Below, piece by piece: positions 12,701 to 22,929 of a DNA stretch of 64,000 bases. This stretch comes from Hormiphora californensis. Lineage: Eukaryota > Ctenophora > Tentaculata > Cydippida > Pleurobrachiidae. The position numbers and the translations under genes were made by a program. Below the pieces are notes generated by a model. It was not told the DNA's origin. It searched no databases and was given only the letters and a program-made list of their open reading frames with translations. The stretch is taken from positions 4,733,078-4,797,077 of the forward strand of contig CM035351.1 in the NCBI GenBank assembly GCA_020137815.1. Reading direction: 5' to 3'. Every line of letters starts with the position of its first letter. Positions within the stretch are counted from its first letter, which is position 1.

Positions 12701-15700
12701 ACATTCTACCTTGACTAATGACTATTGACCCATTCTGATTTTCAAACTGCGCCTACCTTGGTGACTCCATGGCCTTTAGACGCATCCTTACACAGCGACT
12801 CAATAAAGATATCACCATATGAACAGAGCACTGCCAGACTATCAGTATCCACAATACTGTACCCCTGGGCCACAGCACCACTCCACATAACATCACTTGT
12901 ATCAGATTTAACAGCCATCTTCAGGCAGTGCAGCAGGGCGGCATAAAGGTGGGATCGGGCCTGCTGCATGTTGCCTCCACATTGGATCAAGGCCTCTACC
13001 AGGTTTCTGGTTATGGTCTGGAGGAGACCTGGCGGTAGGGGGTCCACTCCCTCTCTGGGGGTAGAGGGTAGTGTAAAGCAACAACAATCGCTAGTAATTA
13101 GGGACAACATGACCGCCTCCAAGACACCAATCCGCTCTGCGATACAAAAACTATATTACTAACGCGATTTCGTACCCAAACTAAACACATGTTTCACGTA
13201 ATGTGGTTATAATACTCACAGTTGAATATCAGAGTTGGGAATCTGAGTTGTATATCTGAGTTGTTGCACCAGCAGCACGACACACCCACTGGCAGAAGAC
13301 AACAACCCGGCCAGGGGGTGCCCATCTCTACTCCTCCCCAGAATGGCCTGGGTCAGCTCCACAAGTAGGGTCTGGCGGGCTGGCACTAACTCATTGTTGC
13401 AACCCACCACCATGACTTCGACCACCTGACGCCACGCATCAAATGCTCGCCGTTTGAGGGCGATCTTTCGGCGGATGGTGTTGCGTTCTACGGTGTTGTT
13501 CAGAATGGTCTTTATCTCCTGAAGGATGATAGTTGGTAAAAACTAAAAACAGGGGAAAGGTTGTGCTGTGTATGAACAATACAAGGGAAAGGTGGTAAAA
13601 GCTTGTTCTGGAATCCAGACTTTTATTTCGTTTCACTCAGAAAAAGTTTAACTGCAGCTCTCTTGCGCGGAAAAAGGGTCCGAGCGAGTTAAAACTAGGG
13701 AATCAAAAGAGGACCGGATACAAATTAGACAAAGGTAACTATCATTATCAGTTTCAATATTACCTCATTGATATCGTTCTTCTGGGCAATAGAGATATTA
13801 GTATTGGCTATCAGTGCCAGTTCGCCCTGCAGCGCATTATGCAGATTCACTACATGTATCAACACCACACCATCCTCCTTGCTCTGGTGCTGTCTCATCA
13901 ACCCCTCCAACTTCTCCCCATCAAAATAAACAAGATCCAGGGGATTATACGTTCCCACGTCCAGGGCACACACCGCATCCAGCAAGGACAGCAACTTCTG
14001 ACTACCGATATGGAAGGGACCCTGCACGGAAACTGATGGTCCTGCTAGGGCTACTAGGAGCCGTTGGAGGTAGCTGGTTAGGTTGGCTCGGGAGGTTACA
14101 AGGAGTTCTAGGGCTAGGAGCTGCAGGAATACAGTCTGGTGTTCTAGTCGGGTGTCATCACTGGACGGGTGTATCTCTAGGAACTTGCCAAAGAAATCGT
14201 AGGTTGAACGGAGGTAACGAAGCACTGCACCACCTGTAATGAGTTATTGTTTGGGAAATTTGTTAGAAATTGGAAACTGCTAGCTAATATATGGGCAGCT
14301 CCAATCGGTGTGTTTCTCAAAAGTATGAACAGAACAACTCCAGTTGGTGATATATAGGGAAGTGGGAACGTGGCCGTTTATCAAATCGAGGGATAAAATC
14401 TCAAATTTAAAACGTTAAACTAGATTCACATACCGGTGTGACGATTGGTGGACAGTTTGAGGAGGAGTTGGTAGCAGAGGAGAGATAGTTGAGGAGTATC
14501 CAGCGAGGAATTAGGAGGTAGCTCCTTGAAGAGTAGGTCAATAACACTGTGTAATACTGTCCTCTTGCACCCCTGGATACCTGAGAAGTAAACAAGTGTT
14601 AGCTGGAATATAACATGACGTGTTCTCTCCCCCCCCCCCGTGTTCTGTGGAACTAGCCGCGTAACAATTACAGACATTTAGAGAACATGATTGAGGCTAG
14701 AAACCTATCCTTCTATGCCGTAACGTCAAACCCTTTTACTACTAAACTCGGTGGACCGAGGGGAGGGAGGACGGAGGGGGCATTATTTCAACACATACCA
14801 GGTTCCTGGAGGACCGTCTTGGAGAGAGGTCGAGTGACATCAAATCCCAGCAGGTAGAACCCAATATTGGGGGCAGCGAAATCCAGGAGAGAGATTAGGA
14901 GGTTAAGTATCTTCTGTCGTACAGAGTTTCTTTCAGCTGCTGCTCCTTCTGTACGGGATGAAGGGTTTGTACTTAGTACTGTGTCAAGTTAAATCTCACA
15001 TAATTTCAATAAACATGTTTACGTTTCCAGATCATATAACAGCGTTACCAAACGTTGCTATTTTCTAATCCTTCTTCTACCGAACCCTCACAGAGCATGA
15101 AATAAAATGACGGTGTGAGCCACACAAATCCTTCTTTTACAAAAACTAAAAAGAGATGGTCGAGCAGCACAAATCAAACTCTTACCTAGCACCTCAGGTT
15201 CATCTGTTTCTAACCTCTCCACCAGACTCTGCATCAGTTCCTCCGCAACACCCGCCTTTTGGGTGAGCAGCACAGATACGGGACTGAGGGTTCCTGGTTT
15301 ACTGCACACCCCAACCAACAGCTTTACACTACAGTGAACTGTGTCAATGTCACTGTTCAGGGGTACCAGTAACCTGGGGAGAGGGAGAGGTTACACTTTA
15401 CCCCTTTAGAGCATCCCTTGTAGTGCTGGTAAGGGGCAGGGGGCGGGCATAGAGACAGAGGATTATACGTTAGATAGTGTATAAATTATGCAATGGATGG
15501 GGAATGGATGATTGAAACAAATTCTAAATTGAGCTGCAGAACCAAAATCATCACTTACTTTGTTATACTAAGAATGAAATCAGTTTTCTTTGTGGTAGGG
15601 TTAACAGACAACAGTAGCTGTTGGAGGGGAGTCACTATCGCTGTAGCATTGCTATCACGCAGCATGTTCAACAGGTCCTCCTGTAGCTCTAGAGTGAGTG

Positions 15701-18700
15701 CCAGTACCTTCACTGCACCCCGCACTGCAGCAAGATGGTTCCCCACCAGCCTCTCTCCCTTCCCCAGGGACGTGGCTCCTGATTGGACTACACTCATTAT
15801 CTTAGTTAGCAGTGGACTGTCGTTCAGTAGTTGGATTAGAATCCCATAGCCGGGTGATTTGACCGTTTCCTCAAGATCATTTTCGTTGATTTGGAACTGG
15901 TTCAGGATCAGGTGAAATATCTCTAGGGATGTAGACGCCACTTGCCACTGAAACACATGGGTGGAAAATTAGTAAACGACCATCTGGAGAGAATGGTTAG
16001 GGAGAGAGAGGGGGTTGACCATATGGAGAGAATGGTTGGGGGGGAGAGGGGGTTGACCATATGGAGAGAATGGTTAGGGGGAGAGGGGGTTGACCATCTG
16101 GTGATAATGGTTAGGGGGGAGAGGGGGTTGACCATATGGAGATAATGGTTGGGGGGGGGGGAGAGGGGGTTGACCATATGGAGAGAATGGTTGTTTATAG
16201 ACTCTGGTGGGGTCAAAATGAGAACAAAAAGTCAGGTTGGAGAACCCGGGCATTGATCCCGGTACCTCTCACATGCTAAGCGAGCGCTCTACCATTTGAG
16301 CTAGTCCCCCAGTGAGAAAAAAGGAAACGGTCAAAAGCAACACAAAAAACGTCCGAATATTTAAACCTATTTTTGGCTTCAAACTAGTAAGACACGGTGT
16401 TCCTTAAAGAAACCTCGACTAGATTTGCCTTTATCGACCCTCTTTCCATGCGCTCCACACAAATGTAAAGAAGGTTTAAAACATAACAAGACTAGATATA
16501 TTGTTTCGGAGAGCGGTCCTAGGTTATGTATTTGTACTAGAAGAGTAAATGTAACCTTACTCTCTGCAGTAGTTCGAACAATAAAAAGTAGAACTTCAAT
16601 TGCACGCCCGATAATACTTAAGACATTCAGGAATATTTTGGAACAGAGATGATGGGAGAGGCTGAAACAAGGACACTGTGTTAGTGTGCAAAAAGTGAGA
16701 ACAAAAAGTCAGGTTGGAGAACCCGGGCATTGATCCCGGTACCTCTCACATGCTAAGCGAGCGCTCTACCATTTGAGCTAGTCCCCCTACGATAAAATCC
16801 GAAACAGCAAAAAGCTATTCGTACACTTGCTCGGTCTATCCGCGGAGGCGGCAAGGGTGATATCGCGCGAAAATTAGAATGCTGACCGTTTAGAAAATAT
16901 GAGTGAGGCGCTCGCGCGCGGGCCGATTTTGGAAGAAAGTGAGACAGACGATGAAAGGTCGATGCCCGAAAACTGATATTCTGGATTTGCGTTTCGAAAT
17001 TTGAATAAGGATTAAGGGTACGCTAACCAAAAATTTTTTTCGAGTGCAGGGAAATCTCTCACCGCAGGGTTGTAGGCCATGCCAAGGAGACCTCAAATAT
17101 GCAATTTTAGCCCTCAAGTCGAATTCATATTTTTGCTACAGCCGTTTTAAAATCGTCTTGAAAATTTCTGAAAAGACGTTTTTGACACCCTAAAAATACA
17201 TTTTCAGGGCTAGAAGCTTAAAATTATGGGGATTTGAAGGGGATAGGAAGGTTTATCGACACAAAAATTTTTATTAAAATCGGTGATGATTTTCGGTCGT
17301 GAGATTGATTTACTTTTTTCCCTCTTAAAGGCCCTATTTAGCAAAGTTCCGAAAGTTTGTGAAGGCTGTAAATTGGTGAAAAGTTGCGTCCAACGATTAT
17401 CTAAGTGGCCACAAATTTTTGGCGTGTCCTTATTTGAGACAAGTTGTACAGAGCTTTTTTTGTGAAAGCCGTTTTTTTAGAAATAAAGAAATAGCTGGTA
17501 TCTCAAAAACGACTGATTTTAGAGACCTGAGACCAAGCTTAAACGATTCAGAAGGTCCGATTTTAGGGGGGTCTTCTGAGAGACATTTTTCTCCTACTTC
17601 AACGGTTTTTGCTGTAATTGCGAAAAAGGATTTAGCAAGAAGGTGGAAAAGCAGCACGAAGCAGGCTGTCGGAACTCCTCTTTTGCCCTCTTCAAAGGAT
17701 TTGTTTTTCGCAATTACAGCGAAAACCGTTGAAGTAGGAGAAAAATGTCTCTCAGAAGACCCCCCCAAAATCGGACCTTCTGAATCGTTTAAGCTTGGTC
17801 TCAGGTCTCTAAAATCAGTCGTTTTTGAGATACCAGCTATTTCTTTATTTCTAAAAAAACGGCTTTCACAAAAAAAGCTCTGTACAACTTGTCTCAAATA
17901 AGGACACGCCAAAAATTTGTGGCCACTTAGATAATCGTTAGACGCAACTTTTCACTAATTTACAGCCTTCACAAACTTTCGGAACTTTGCTAAATAGGGC
18001 CTTTAGGAGGGAAAAAAGTAAATCAATCTCACGACCGAAAATCATCACCGATTTTAATAAAAAATTTTGTGTCGATAAACCTTCCTATCCCCTTCAAATC
18101 CCCAAAATTTTAAGCTTCTAGCCCTGAAAATGTATTTTTAGGGTGTCAAAAACGTCTTTTCAGAAATTTTCAAGACGATTTTAAAACGGCTGTAGCAAAA
18201 ATATGAATTCGACTTGAGGGCTAAAATTGCATATTTGAGGTCTCCTTGGCATGGCCTACAACCCTGCGGTGAGAGATTTCCCTGCACTCGAAAAAAATTT
18301 TTGGTTAGCGTACCCTTAAGGATAGCTGAAGACGTCTGACATAGATCAGTCGAAAGCTCCTGTTCTTAATTGAATATTAGTACTGCAAAATCGTTGTTTC
18401 TCTTTGATTAAGGATATCGCTTAAATTCCTTAGACGGAACATAAAACCAGGGATGGATATTATACAATCTAATAATCTTCCTCAAGTGACAAGTCATAAG
18501 TGGGAGACAAGTCAATGATACCAGAGTGAAGACATACGATACAGTAGTATCGGATAGCAGAAAGGGGGAGCTAACAAAATGCAAGGTTATCTGTTATTCA
18601 GGTACAACTACATGCCCCCCCCCCCCCCCCCGGTATAAAATTCAAACTAAATTTCCATATCGTACTGAATGCAAGTACCCAGTAGTTAGTGTATTAACTC

Positions 18701-21700
18701 GGGTCAAACCATCAAGGAGCAAAGACGGTGGAAAATAAGCGTTATCGAAAACAAATTCGCTTTATTGACGGGCCAAAAAGAAGGCAGTTTGTAGAAACTG
18801 AGAACAAAAAGTCAGGTTGGAGAACCCGGGCATTGATCCCGGTACCTCTCACATGCTAAGCGAGCGCTCTACCATTTGAGCTAGTCCCCCTACGACAAAT
18901 TCGCAATTTTGGGTTATATATTCTCTCAACTTACCATTTGGTTGCGGTCGCTGTAAGCCCTGATGTCAAACTTTAAGAAGACAGATTCCTTGATGAAGTT
19001 AACATATGGCACTAGGCCAGGCTGTCTGTAGCCCACACCTAGAGTACCAGGGGCGGCTACGGATAGGAGTCCCTTGAGTAGGTTCAGGAAACCACACGTC
19101 TCTGGGTAGTGCTCGTTCCTAGACTCTATCTCGTCCAGTTCAGCCTTAGTGAATTGTAATTATTTATCTCCCAATTAATAATTAGAGAGTGAATTGTAAT
19201 TAATTATCTCCCAATTAATAATTAGAGAGTGAATTGTAATTATTTATCTCCCAATTAATAATTTATCACATATTACCACAAATTCCATGTTTTTACCTCT
19301 ATTCCAAGTTTGTTTGATCCCGTCTGAATGGTTGGTAATATCTGTGTAGCCTCCAACTGTTGCCATAGTAACAAACACAACTCAGGGGTTAGGGCCAAGG
19401 TACAGATGCACTCCAGAATAGCCCCCTTTAGCTGAGGCACCACAGGACAGGAGAGAAGGCCAAAAAGGGTTGGAATTAGATGCCAGGTGCTGTTTTCTGT
19501 CATGGTTCCCCTGAGATCCTCGTCCTGGGACAGGATACCCCGGGAGAGGGAGAGAACGGCAAGGAGGGCCTCTAGTTCTGTTGCTGTTATCTCTGGAACA
19601 GTCACATTCTGGTCTACTTTAACACCTGGGGGCGGGTGAATGTGACACTGGGAAGAGTGAGAGAGATATTATGAGAGAATTGTGATCAAGTCTGAAAATG
19701 AGAATTGTAATCAAGTCTGATAATTTGTAATGTCGGATACAGAAAGGGTTCTTACCGTCATGAATGTGATATTCACTGTTCACTGCGATCACTTTTATAA
19801 TGTGAGATGATGATGTTGTAATTGAGGGTGATGATATGAGATCCTGTTCTGACATGTCGTGTGACCCCGTGTGATGTGACCTACCCTCCAATTGATCCTG
19901 AATGTGCCACAGATACTGATCAAGAGACCCAAAGAAGTGATCCCAAGTTACCAGGCCGTTTCCACTTCCATATGTGCTATCTGTTCGAAGGAGGTTGTAA
20001 CAGTGTCTTGCACTAGAAGGTGTTCCACTAAGAGCACCCAGAAACCTCAGGTAAGCCACAAAGAGCTCTGGTGTGACCTGCTCTGCTCCTGTTTTTACAA
20101 ACTTGAACAAACTCTAAAAAGGAGGGAAGTAGATATTAGGTGAGAATAAGTCAGAAAGATTTTAAAGGACCTTCAACAAATGACTTGTATCTAACCTGTT
20201 TAGAGAAGACGGGCATGTCTCGGGAGGGAGACCCCGGATTCTCTGAACTCCAAAAAGCCTCGCACAACCCCACACTCTCTCCCTCGTACAGGACAGTCAG
20301 CCACTCCAAGAGTTTTCCATAGTCACTGTTGGTGTGATTCTGCTTCGCATCAGCTTGTATCTCCGCCACGCGGAGGGGCAAGAAGGTTAACAGGCCCGTA
20401 GCTAGTGTGTGCATCCGACTAACATAGTACTCCTATAATAGAGGAGAGAGAAGTTTGGTTATTGGTCATGTTGGGGTGCCACTACCAGAGTCCAGAAGTC
20501 ACATCCAACCTTCTCGAAACTACCAGGAATTTGAAGAATACCAACCTCCTCGAAGAAGCAGGCTGATTTTAGGAGGGCGTTGGAAAGGAATGTAAGACCG
20601 TTGTGTTTGAATGTCCAATCCAGTAACATATCCTCCTCCCCGAGCAGGCTGTCGACAGAGGCTGAGGAACCTGCACACGCATTAATCGCTACCGCCCAGG
20701 CGAGATGGAGAGCCGCCACCAAGCTTTCACAATCCTTAGACTCCTTACCCGGGTCGGTCAGCTCCTGAAATTGTTGTATTTGTGGGGTGTTTGGAACAGT
20801 TTAACATAACTCACAGTACAGTTGATATTGACACAATACAGTACCTTATGGAATGCTTTGGTAAAGGCTCCATCAGTCATTGGGGAGGTTGAATTCTCGG
20901 GAAGGGGCTCTAGATCTATTGAGTAGAGCAGGGACATGAACAAGGCGGCCGTATCAGCCTCTACCTTCCCTTCCTTGTCCACTGAACAGTTCTTTTTTAC
21001 GTGGCATAGCACCTGAAACGGGAATATTCAGTGGAAACTTAGTGCCCCCAACAATTAACAAAAGGTTTTATGAAGGAGTCGTTTGGAAATCCCAAATTCC
21101 GGGATCTGGTAGCCAGGCGACCTGGCACCCTGCCCCCAGATCTCAGTCCGGGCAAATTGCTCCTGAATAAAACTTTTTATTCCAGACTTCAGCGGAATGA
21201 GCGCTTTTGAACTTCAGTAATAAATCAGTGATTAAATTTCGGTAAAATTGCAAAAATAACGGTTTGTCTTTGCCTTGTCATCTGTTGCACAGTATCTCAA
21301 CCCTTTGTACCTTCATAGTATCGTTGAGAGGAAGAGGATTTTGGCATGTCCACGCAAACACAACCTCAGCAAGGGTGTCCCTGTATTTAGTGATTGCCTC
21401 TCGTAACATCAGTCTATGTGTGATATCGCCAACAGCGTGACCTTGCTCTAGCTTTTCTAGTTCACCTGTCACATCTGTACGGCGGGGGGGGGGGGGGGGG
21501 GGTTGTGTAGTACAGCGGCTAGGAGAGAGGTTGGGCGGGGTATGAACTATGAAAATCAGGCGGGTTATCAAGGTGGGGGTTTGAGAGTTTGAGACTTATC
21601 CAAACAGGGCATGGTCCGGATAAAAGAACAGAATATAGGAATTTTCATACCAGTGTTAACAAGAACATCCAGTATTTTCTGGACCAGGCCCTCGTTCATC

Positions 21701-22609
21701 AGGTCAGCTGTGAAGCTGCTGACTGTCTCGATCATGTTGGGTTGAAGGCCAAATGTCCAAGTTCGTCCCTCTCTCATCTGAATGAGCGTCTTGAGACACG
21801 CCGCCATGCTGAAACAATGGGCTTTGTAAGTGTGTCCAACCCGCACTAACTTCCCCATTCCCATATCATATCATCCCATTTTTACAAGAATGCCAGTTGT
21901 CCTTACTACCGTATCCACCCCCCCCCCCCGTTCCTCGCCCCCTAATTACATGATTTCTCACAACACTTTGCCCTCTCCAGCTCCCCCTCAATTCCTATCG
22001 GAATTTTCAGTTACCACTGAATACCTGCGTTTTCCATCATAGTGTAGGAGGACAGCTAGGAGACCACGGGTCAGGGTGGGGAACCGTGGTAGATGCTCCT
22101 CGCCAGCCAACAACAGATCCACACAGACCAGCTCATTGAGCTGCAATACGTCGCTCAACAACAGTACCTGTGTTATCATGGTTAACAGGCAGTAGCGGGC
22201 AGTAGTAATGTTAACATGGTTACCATAGCAACCATAGATGGTAACCAATGTAATCACGGATATAAATCACTAACTGTACCTCCTGTGTAAAGAGCTTGGG
22301 GAGTGTTCTGGGGGAGGTATTGCCAGTGATTACAATTCCCTCGTTTACTGCCTTTACCACCGTTTGTCTATCTCTAACATCCCGCTCCTGTGGAGATATA
22401 GAGTAAAAAGAGAGGAAAATAGAATCGTGAGAAGTACATCATTAAACACTTACAGGGTTGGTAAAAAGGGCATTAAAGTCTGGTTTATGCTTCTTGAGAA
22501 GCACATGCATGTGTTCAGCAGATCCAGCCTTGCTCCTCACTACCTCGTCTACTGTGAGGATCAACTCGGACTGAGCTCCCCACAGCCCGGGGAACATTAC
22601 TGACGTCAT
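3189..22609 (-). CDS. NUP205: Nuclear pore complex protein NUP205 (Nup192 family)
   Basis: Large alpha-helical scaffold nucleoporin of the inner ring. Exons in gene order: 22454-22609, 22280-22387, 22025-22167, 21651-21808, 21311-21474, 20845-21012, 20546-20764, 20196-20432, 19756-20113, 19297-19625, 18935-19144, 15559-15947, 15186-15373, 14799-14948, 14434-14580, 13764-14233, 13220-13518, 12757-13150, 12142-12540, 11465-11722, 11151-11262, 10440-10549, 6490-6602, 5116-5286, 3189-3365. GT-AG phases agree throughout except at the last junction. Family landmarks recalled from vertebrate NUP205 are present: LKKHKPDF near the N-terminus, LLLAGEE..LTRGLLAVLL, LDEIESR..YP, the AFLT region, and ENLVYLLWRH near the C-terminus. 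The product is about 1,870 residues, against about 2,010 in human. The final exon resembles the family C-terminus (FLKKIV..VRVKY) but is out of phase with 5116-5286, so a small exon is probably missed. Introns carry two opposite-strand genes, three tRNAs and a large palindrome. Confidence 0.93.
3757..3763 (+). promoter_or_regulatory. Possible TATA box of the nested secreted-protein gene
   Basis: TATAAAA lies 27-33 bases upstream of the ATG at 3790. If used, it implies a very short 5' leader. Confidence 0.4.
3790..4793 (+). CDS. Secreted acidic/lysine-rich protein with three CxxxC motifs, nested in a NUP205 intron
   Basis: Two exons, 3790-4293 and 4428-4793 (phase 0; donor GAG|GTATAA, acceptor TTTCCACAG), give 289 residues. 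The first 18 residues (MFQLLLLLVAAVVQVLDA) are a clear signal peptide. A Pro/Leu/Asp region follows with repeated LPD and IPPA units (about residues 19-75), then a very acidic, His-containing middle. The final 60 residues are almost all Lys/Glu. The six cysteines outside the signal form three CxxxC pairs: CMVDC, CHFDC and CMAKC. Such spacing fits one helical face and could form paired disulphides. This is inference. It lies opposite to NUP205, inside its last intron. The family was not recognised. A matrix or defence protein is possible but unsupported. Confidence 0.7.
5003..5112. mobile_element. Pogo/Tigger-like MITE with TA target duplication, copy 1
   Basis: Terminal inverted repeats CAGTCGGACCCCGATTTACC... 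and its complement are flanked by TA (5001-5002 and 5113-5114). The interior is a threefold repeat of a 17-base unit, GGGGTTCCGGTAAGTCG-like. The TIR resembles those of pogo-type Tc1/mariner elements, a family assignment recalled from general knowledge. The right-hand TA and TIR form bases 2-6 of the NUP205 intron that starts at 5115. Confidence 0.75.
5303..6419. repeat. 13-bp G-rich minisatellite, about 85 copies
   Basis: Perfect head-to-tail units TCAGGAGGGGWTG, where W is A or T, with hardly any other substitution over 1.1 kb. Since 13 is not a multiple of 3, all three + frames stay open and encode the same 13-residue repeat. These long ORFs are artefacts. The array lies in the NUP205 intron between exons 6490-6602 and 5116-5286 and starts about 15 bases from the acceptor at 5287. 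Confidence 0.97.
6681..6761. repeat. (GA)n microsatellite
   Basis: Almost pure GA dinucleotide tract in a NUP205 intron, followed at about 6880-6940 by a CT-rich tract. Confidence 0.95.
7008..7195. repeat. 35-bp direct duplication flanking a hAT MITE
   Basis: The sequence beginning CCCAATTCCCATGCTCATTC and ending ATATTTCTTA occurs at about 7008-7042 and again at about 7160-7195, on either side of MITE copy A. It is far longer than a transposon target duplication, so it suggests a separate local duplication event. Confidence 0.8.
7056..7162 (-). mobile_element. hAT-type MITE, copy A (reverse orientation)
   Basis: It starts CAGGAACCGACCGA and ends TCGGTCGGTTCC. It is the reverse complement of the elements at 38216 and 49948 with a few changes. 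It lacks the last two bases of the terminus and a clear 8-bp duplication. The interior carries CACGTG flanked by CCAAT/ATTGG boxes. Confidence 0.8.
7407..10268 (+). CDS. Thioredoxin-like protein (CGPW active site) with long disordered N-terminus, nested in a NUP205 intron
   Basis: Exons 7407-8744, 8791-9115, 9337-9393, 9590-9702 and 9999-10268 keep frame and give up to 700 residues. The first 550 or so are Ser/Pro/Thr-rich and probably disordered, with RSxS-type phosphosite-like runs. The C-terminus is a thioredoxin fold: VVVIYTARWCGPWRVMRP (first strand and active site), a VDVDDNEDLS segment, then the cis-Pro loop CMPTFQFF. The resolving cysteine of WCGPC is Trp, so dithiol oxidoreductase chemistry is unlikely; a mono-thiol or structural role is inferred. 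The 46-base intron 8745-8790 is deduced because the frame changes there; a frameshift is the alternative. The start is uncertain: 7407 lies in a pyrimidine-rich stretch resembling an intron end, and another ATG at 7481 is in a different frame. The gene is antisense to its host. Confidence 0.75.
9125..9192. mobile_element. Pogo/Tigger-like MITE, copy 2
   Basis: A 68-bp near-palindrome with the same CAGTCGGACCCCGATTTACC terminus as copy 1, flanked by TA at 9123-9124 and 9193-9194. It begins nine bases after the 5' splice site of the thioredoxin-like gene (donor at 9116). Confidence 0.75.
10567..10625. mobile_element. Fragment of a GGTTACGAAGTTACC MITE family
   Basis: TTGGTTACGAAGTTACCCCTTGCCAGCG followed by AAGGTCGC recurs, with variation, at about 11085-11135, 33757-33805 and 49770-49826, where copies end in TTTAGTAACC. 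This indicates a short element with GGTTAC/GTAACC ends. This copy is 16 bases from the acceptor of NUP205 exon 10440-10549. Confidence 0.5.
11085..11137. mobile_element. Fragment of the GGTTACGAAGTTACC MITE family, copy 2
   Basis: GAAGTTACCCCTCCCTTGCC followed by AAGGTCGCGGTTATTTCGTAA. It lies in the NUP205 intron just downstream of the donor of exon 11151-11262. Confidence 0.5.
11878..11972. repeat. GATATCGAGAAAGA tandem repeat
   Basis: Irregular repetition of GATATCGAGAAAGA units of variable length in the NUP205 intron downstream of exon 12142-12540. Confidence 0.85.
12005..12165 (-). repeat. 22-bp minisatellite containing copies of a 5' splice site
   Basis: Seven full copies plus a partial copy of a unit that reads, on the gene strand, TAGCAACCAAACAG then GTACATTG or GCACATTG. 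The unit spans the end of NUP205 exon 12142-12540 and its donor, so each copy offers AAACAG|GT or AAACAG|GC. The donor at 12141 is assigned because it keeps phase 0 with the next exon. Confidence 0.9.
12528..12676 (-). repeat. 38-bp minisatellite containing copies of a 3' splice site
   Basis: Four copies of a 38-bp unit that reads, on the gene strand, ATGTAACATTTCAG|ATCCTG. The first 13 or so exon bases and the acceptor of NUP205 exon 12142-12540 are repeated upstream. Confidence 0.9.
15975..16195. repeat. About 40-bp G-rich minisatellite next to a NUP205 acceptor
   Basis: Five diverged units of GGTTGACCATATGGAGAGAATGG-type sequence with variable G runs, starting about 30 bases upstream of the acceptor of exon 15559-15947. 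Confidence 0.85.
16238..16310 (-). tRNA. tRNA-Ala (AGC), copy 1
   Basis: The 73-base cloverleaf on the - strand begins GGGGGACTAGCTCAAATGG. The acceptor stem pairs GGGGGAC with GTTCTCC (two G-U pairs), the D arm is GCTC..GAGC, the anticodon loop CTTAGCA carries AGC, and the T arm is CCGGG/CCCGG with loop ATCAATG. The discriminator base is A. A T5 Pol III terminator follows (gene strand CCTGACTTTTTG). It lies in the NUP205 intron 15948-18934, in the host orientation. Confidence 0.96.
16715..16787 (-). tRNA. tRNA-Ala (AGC), copy 2
   Basis: Identical over all 73 bases to the copy at 16238, with the same downstream TTTTTGTTCTC terminator. The 5' flank differs, so the conserved block is the gene plus about 20 bases of trailer. 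Confidence 0.96.
16810..17011. other. Intronic spacer between tRNA copy 2 and the palindrome
   Basis: No gene seen. The sequence is of mixed composition and contains GCGCGCGC. Confidence 0.3.
17016..18315. mobile_element. 1.3-kb long-armed palindromic (foldback) element with TTAA target duplication
   Basis: Two arms of about 600 bp are almost exact reverse complements (a handful of differences) around a loop of about 75 bases near 17630-17705. The ends read GGGTACGCTAACCAAAAATT and its complement, flanked on both sides by TTAA (17012-17015 and 18316-18319). TTAA duplication is typical of piggyBac and Kolobok transposons. No transposase is encoded, so it is a non-autonomous element. The mirror-image ORFs of about 160 codons on both strands are products of the symmetry. 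Confidence 0.93.
18818..18890 (-). tRNA. tRNA-Ala (AGC), copy 3
   Basis: Identical to the other two copies, with the same T5 terminator, on the far side of the 1.3-kb palindrome in the same NUP205 intron. Confidence 0.96.
19148..19268. repeat. About 45-bp AT-rich tandem repeat beside a NUP205 acceptor
   Basis: Two and a half copies of AGTGAATTGTAATTATTTAT..CCCAATTAATAATTAGAG. The first copy begins four bases from the acceptor of exon 18935-19144 and shares its AATTCACT polypyrimidine end. Confidence 0.85.
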
Positions 22610-22929
22610 AATGTTCTAAGAAATGGGGAAAGGTTTAGGAAACAAGTAAAATACTTGGCAAATTGGAAAACATTGTAAAATCCAATATCACCGTTTATAC
22701 TGTCGCGAAAATTCTCGGAATTCTCTCTATTTACCACTAATATTTACCCATTTTAGGCTAAACAACTAGTACTTTCTTCTAGGAACTCTACCACCCACAA
22801 ATCAATCCATTGATTGCAGGATCAGTCAGTATCTGTCTGCACGTGCTGTAGTGAAGATCTCCTACCTGACCTAGTACCTTAGTAACACTGCTTGTACCCT
22901 TTAATTCTGCACGTGCAATCAATTTCGTT
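22610..22929. promoter_or_regulatory. Bidirectional promoter of NUP205 (-) and the TSSK-like gene (+)
   Basis: The two starts are 320 bp apart and diverge. The interval holds GCACGTGC at 22839-22846 and the palindrome TGCACGTGCA at 22908-22917, 12 bases before the kinase ATG. The NUP205 ATG overlaps a CRE-like TGACGTCA (22601-22608). The promoter role is inferred from layout and motifs. Confidence 0.6.

Noticed and set aside
17419-17912. Two 160-codon ORFs on opposite strands with matching peptides
   Set aside because: They mirror each other because the element is a palindrome; no protein family features.
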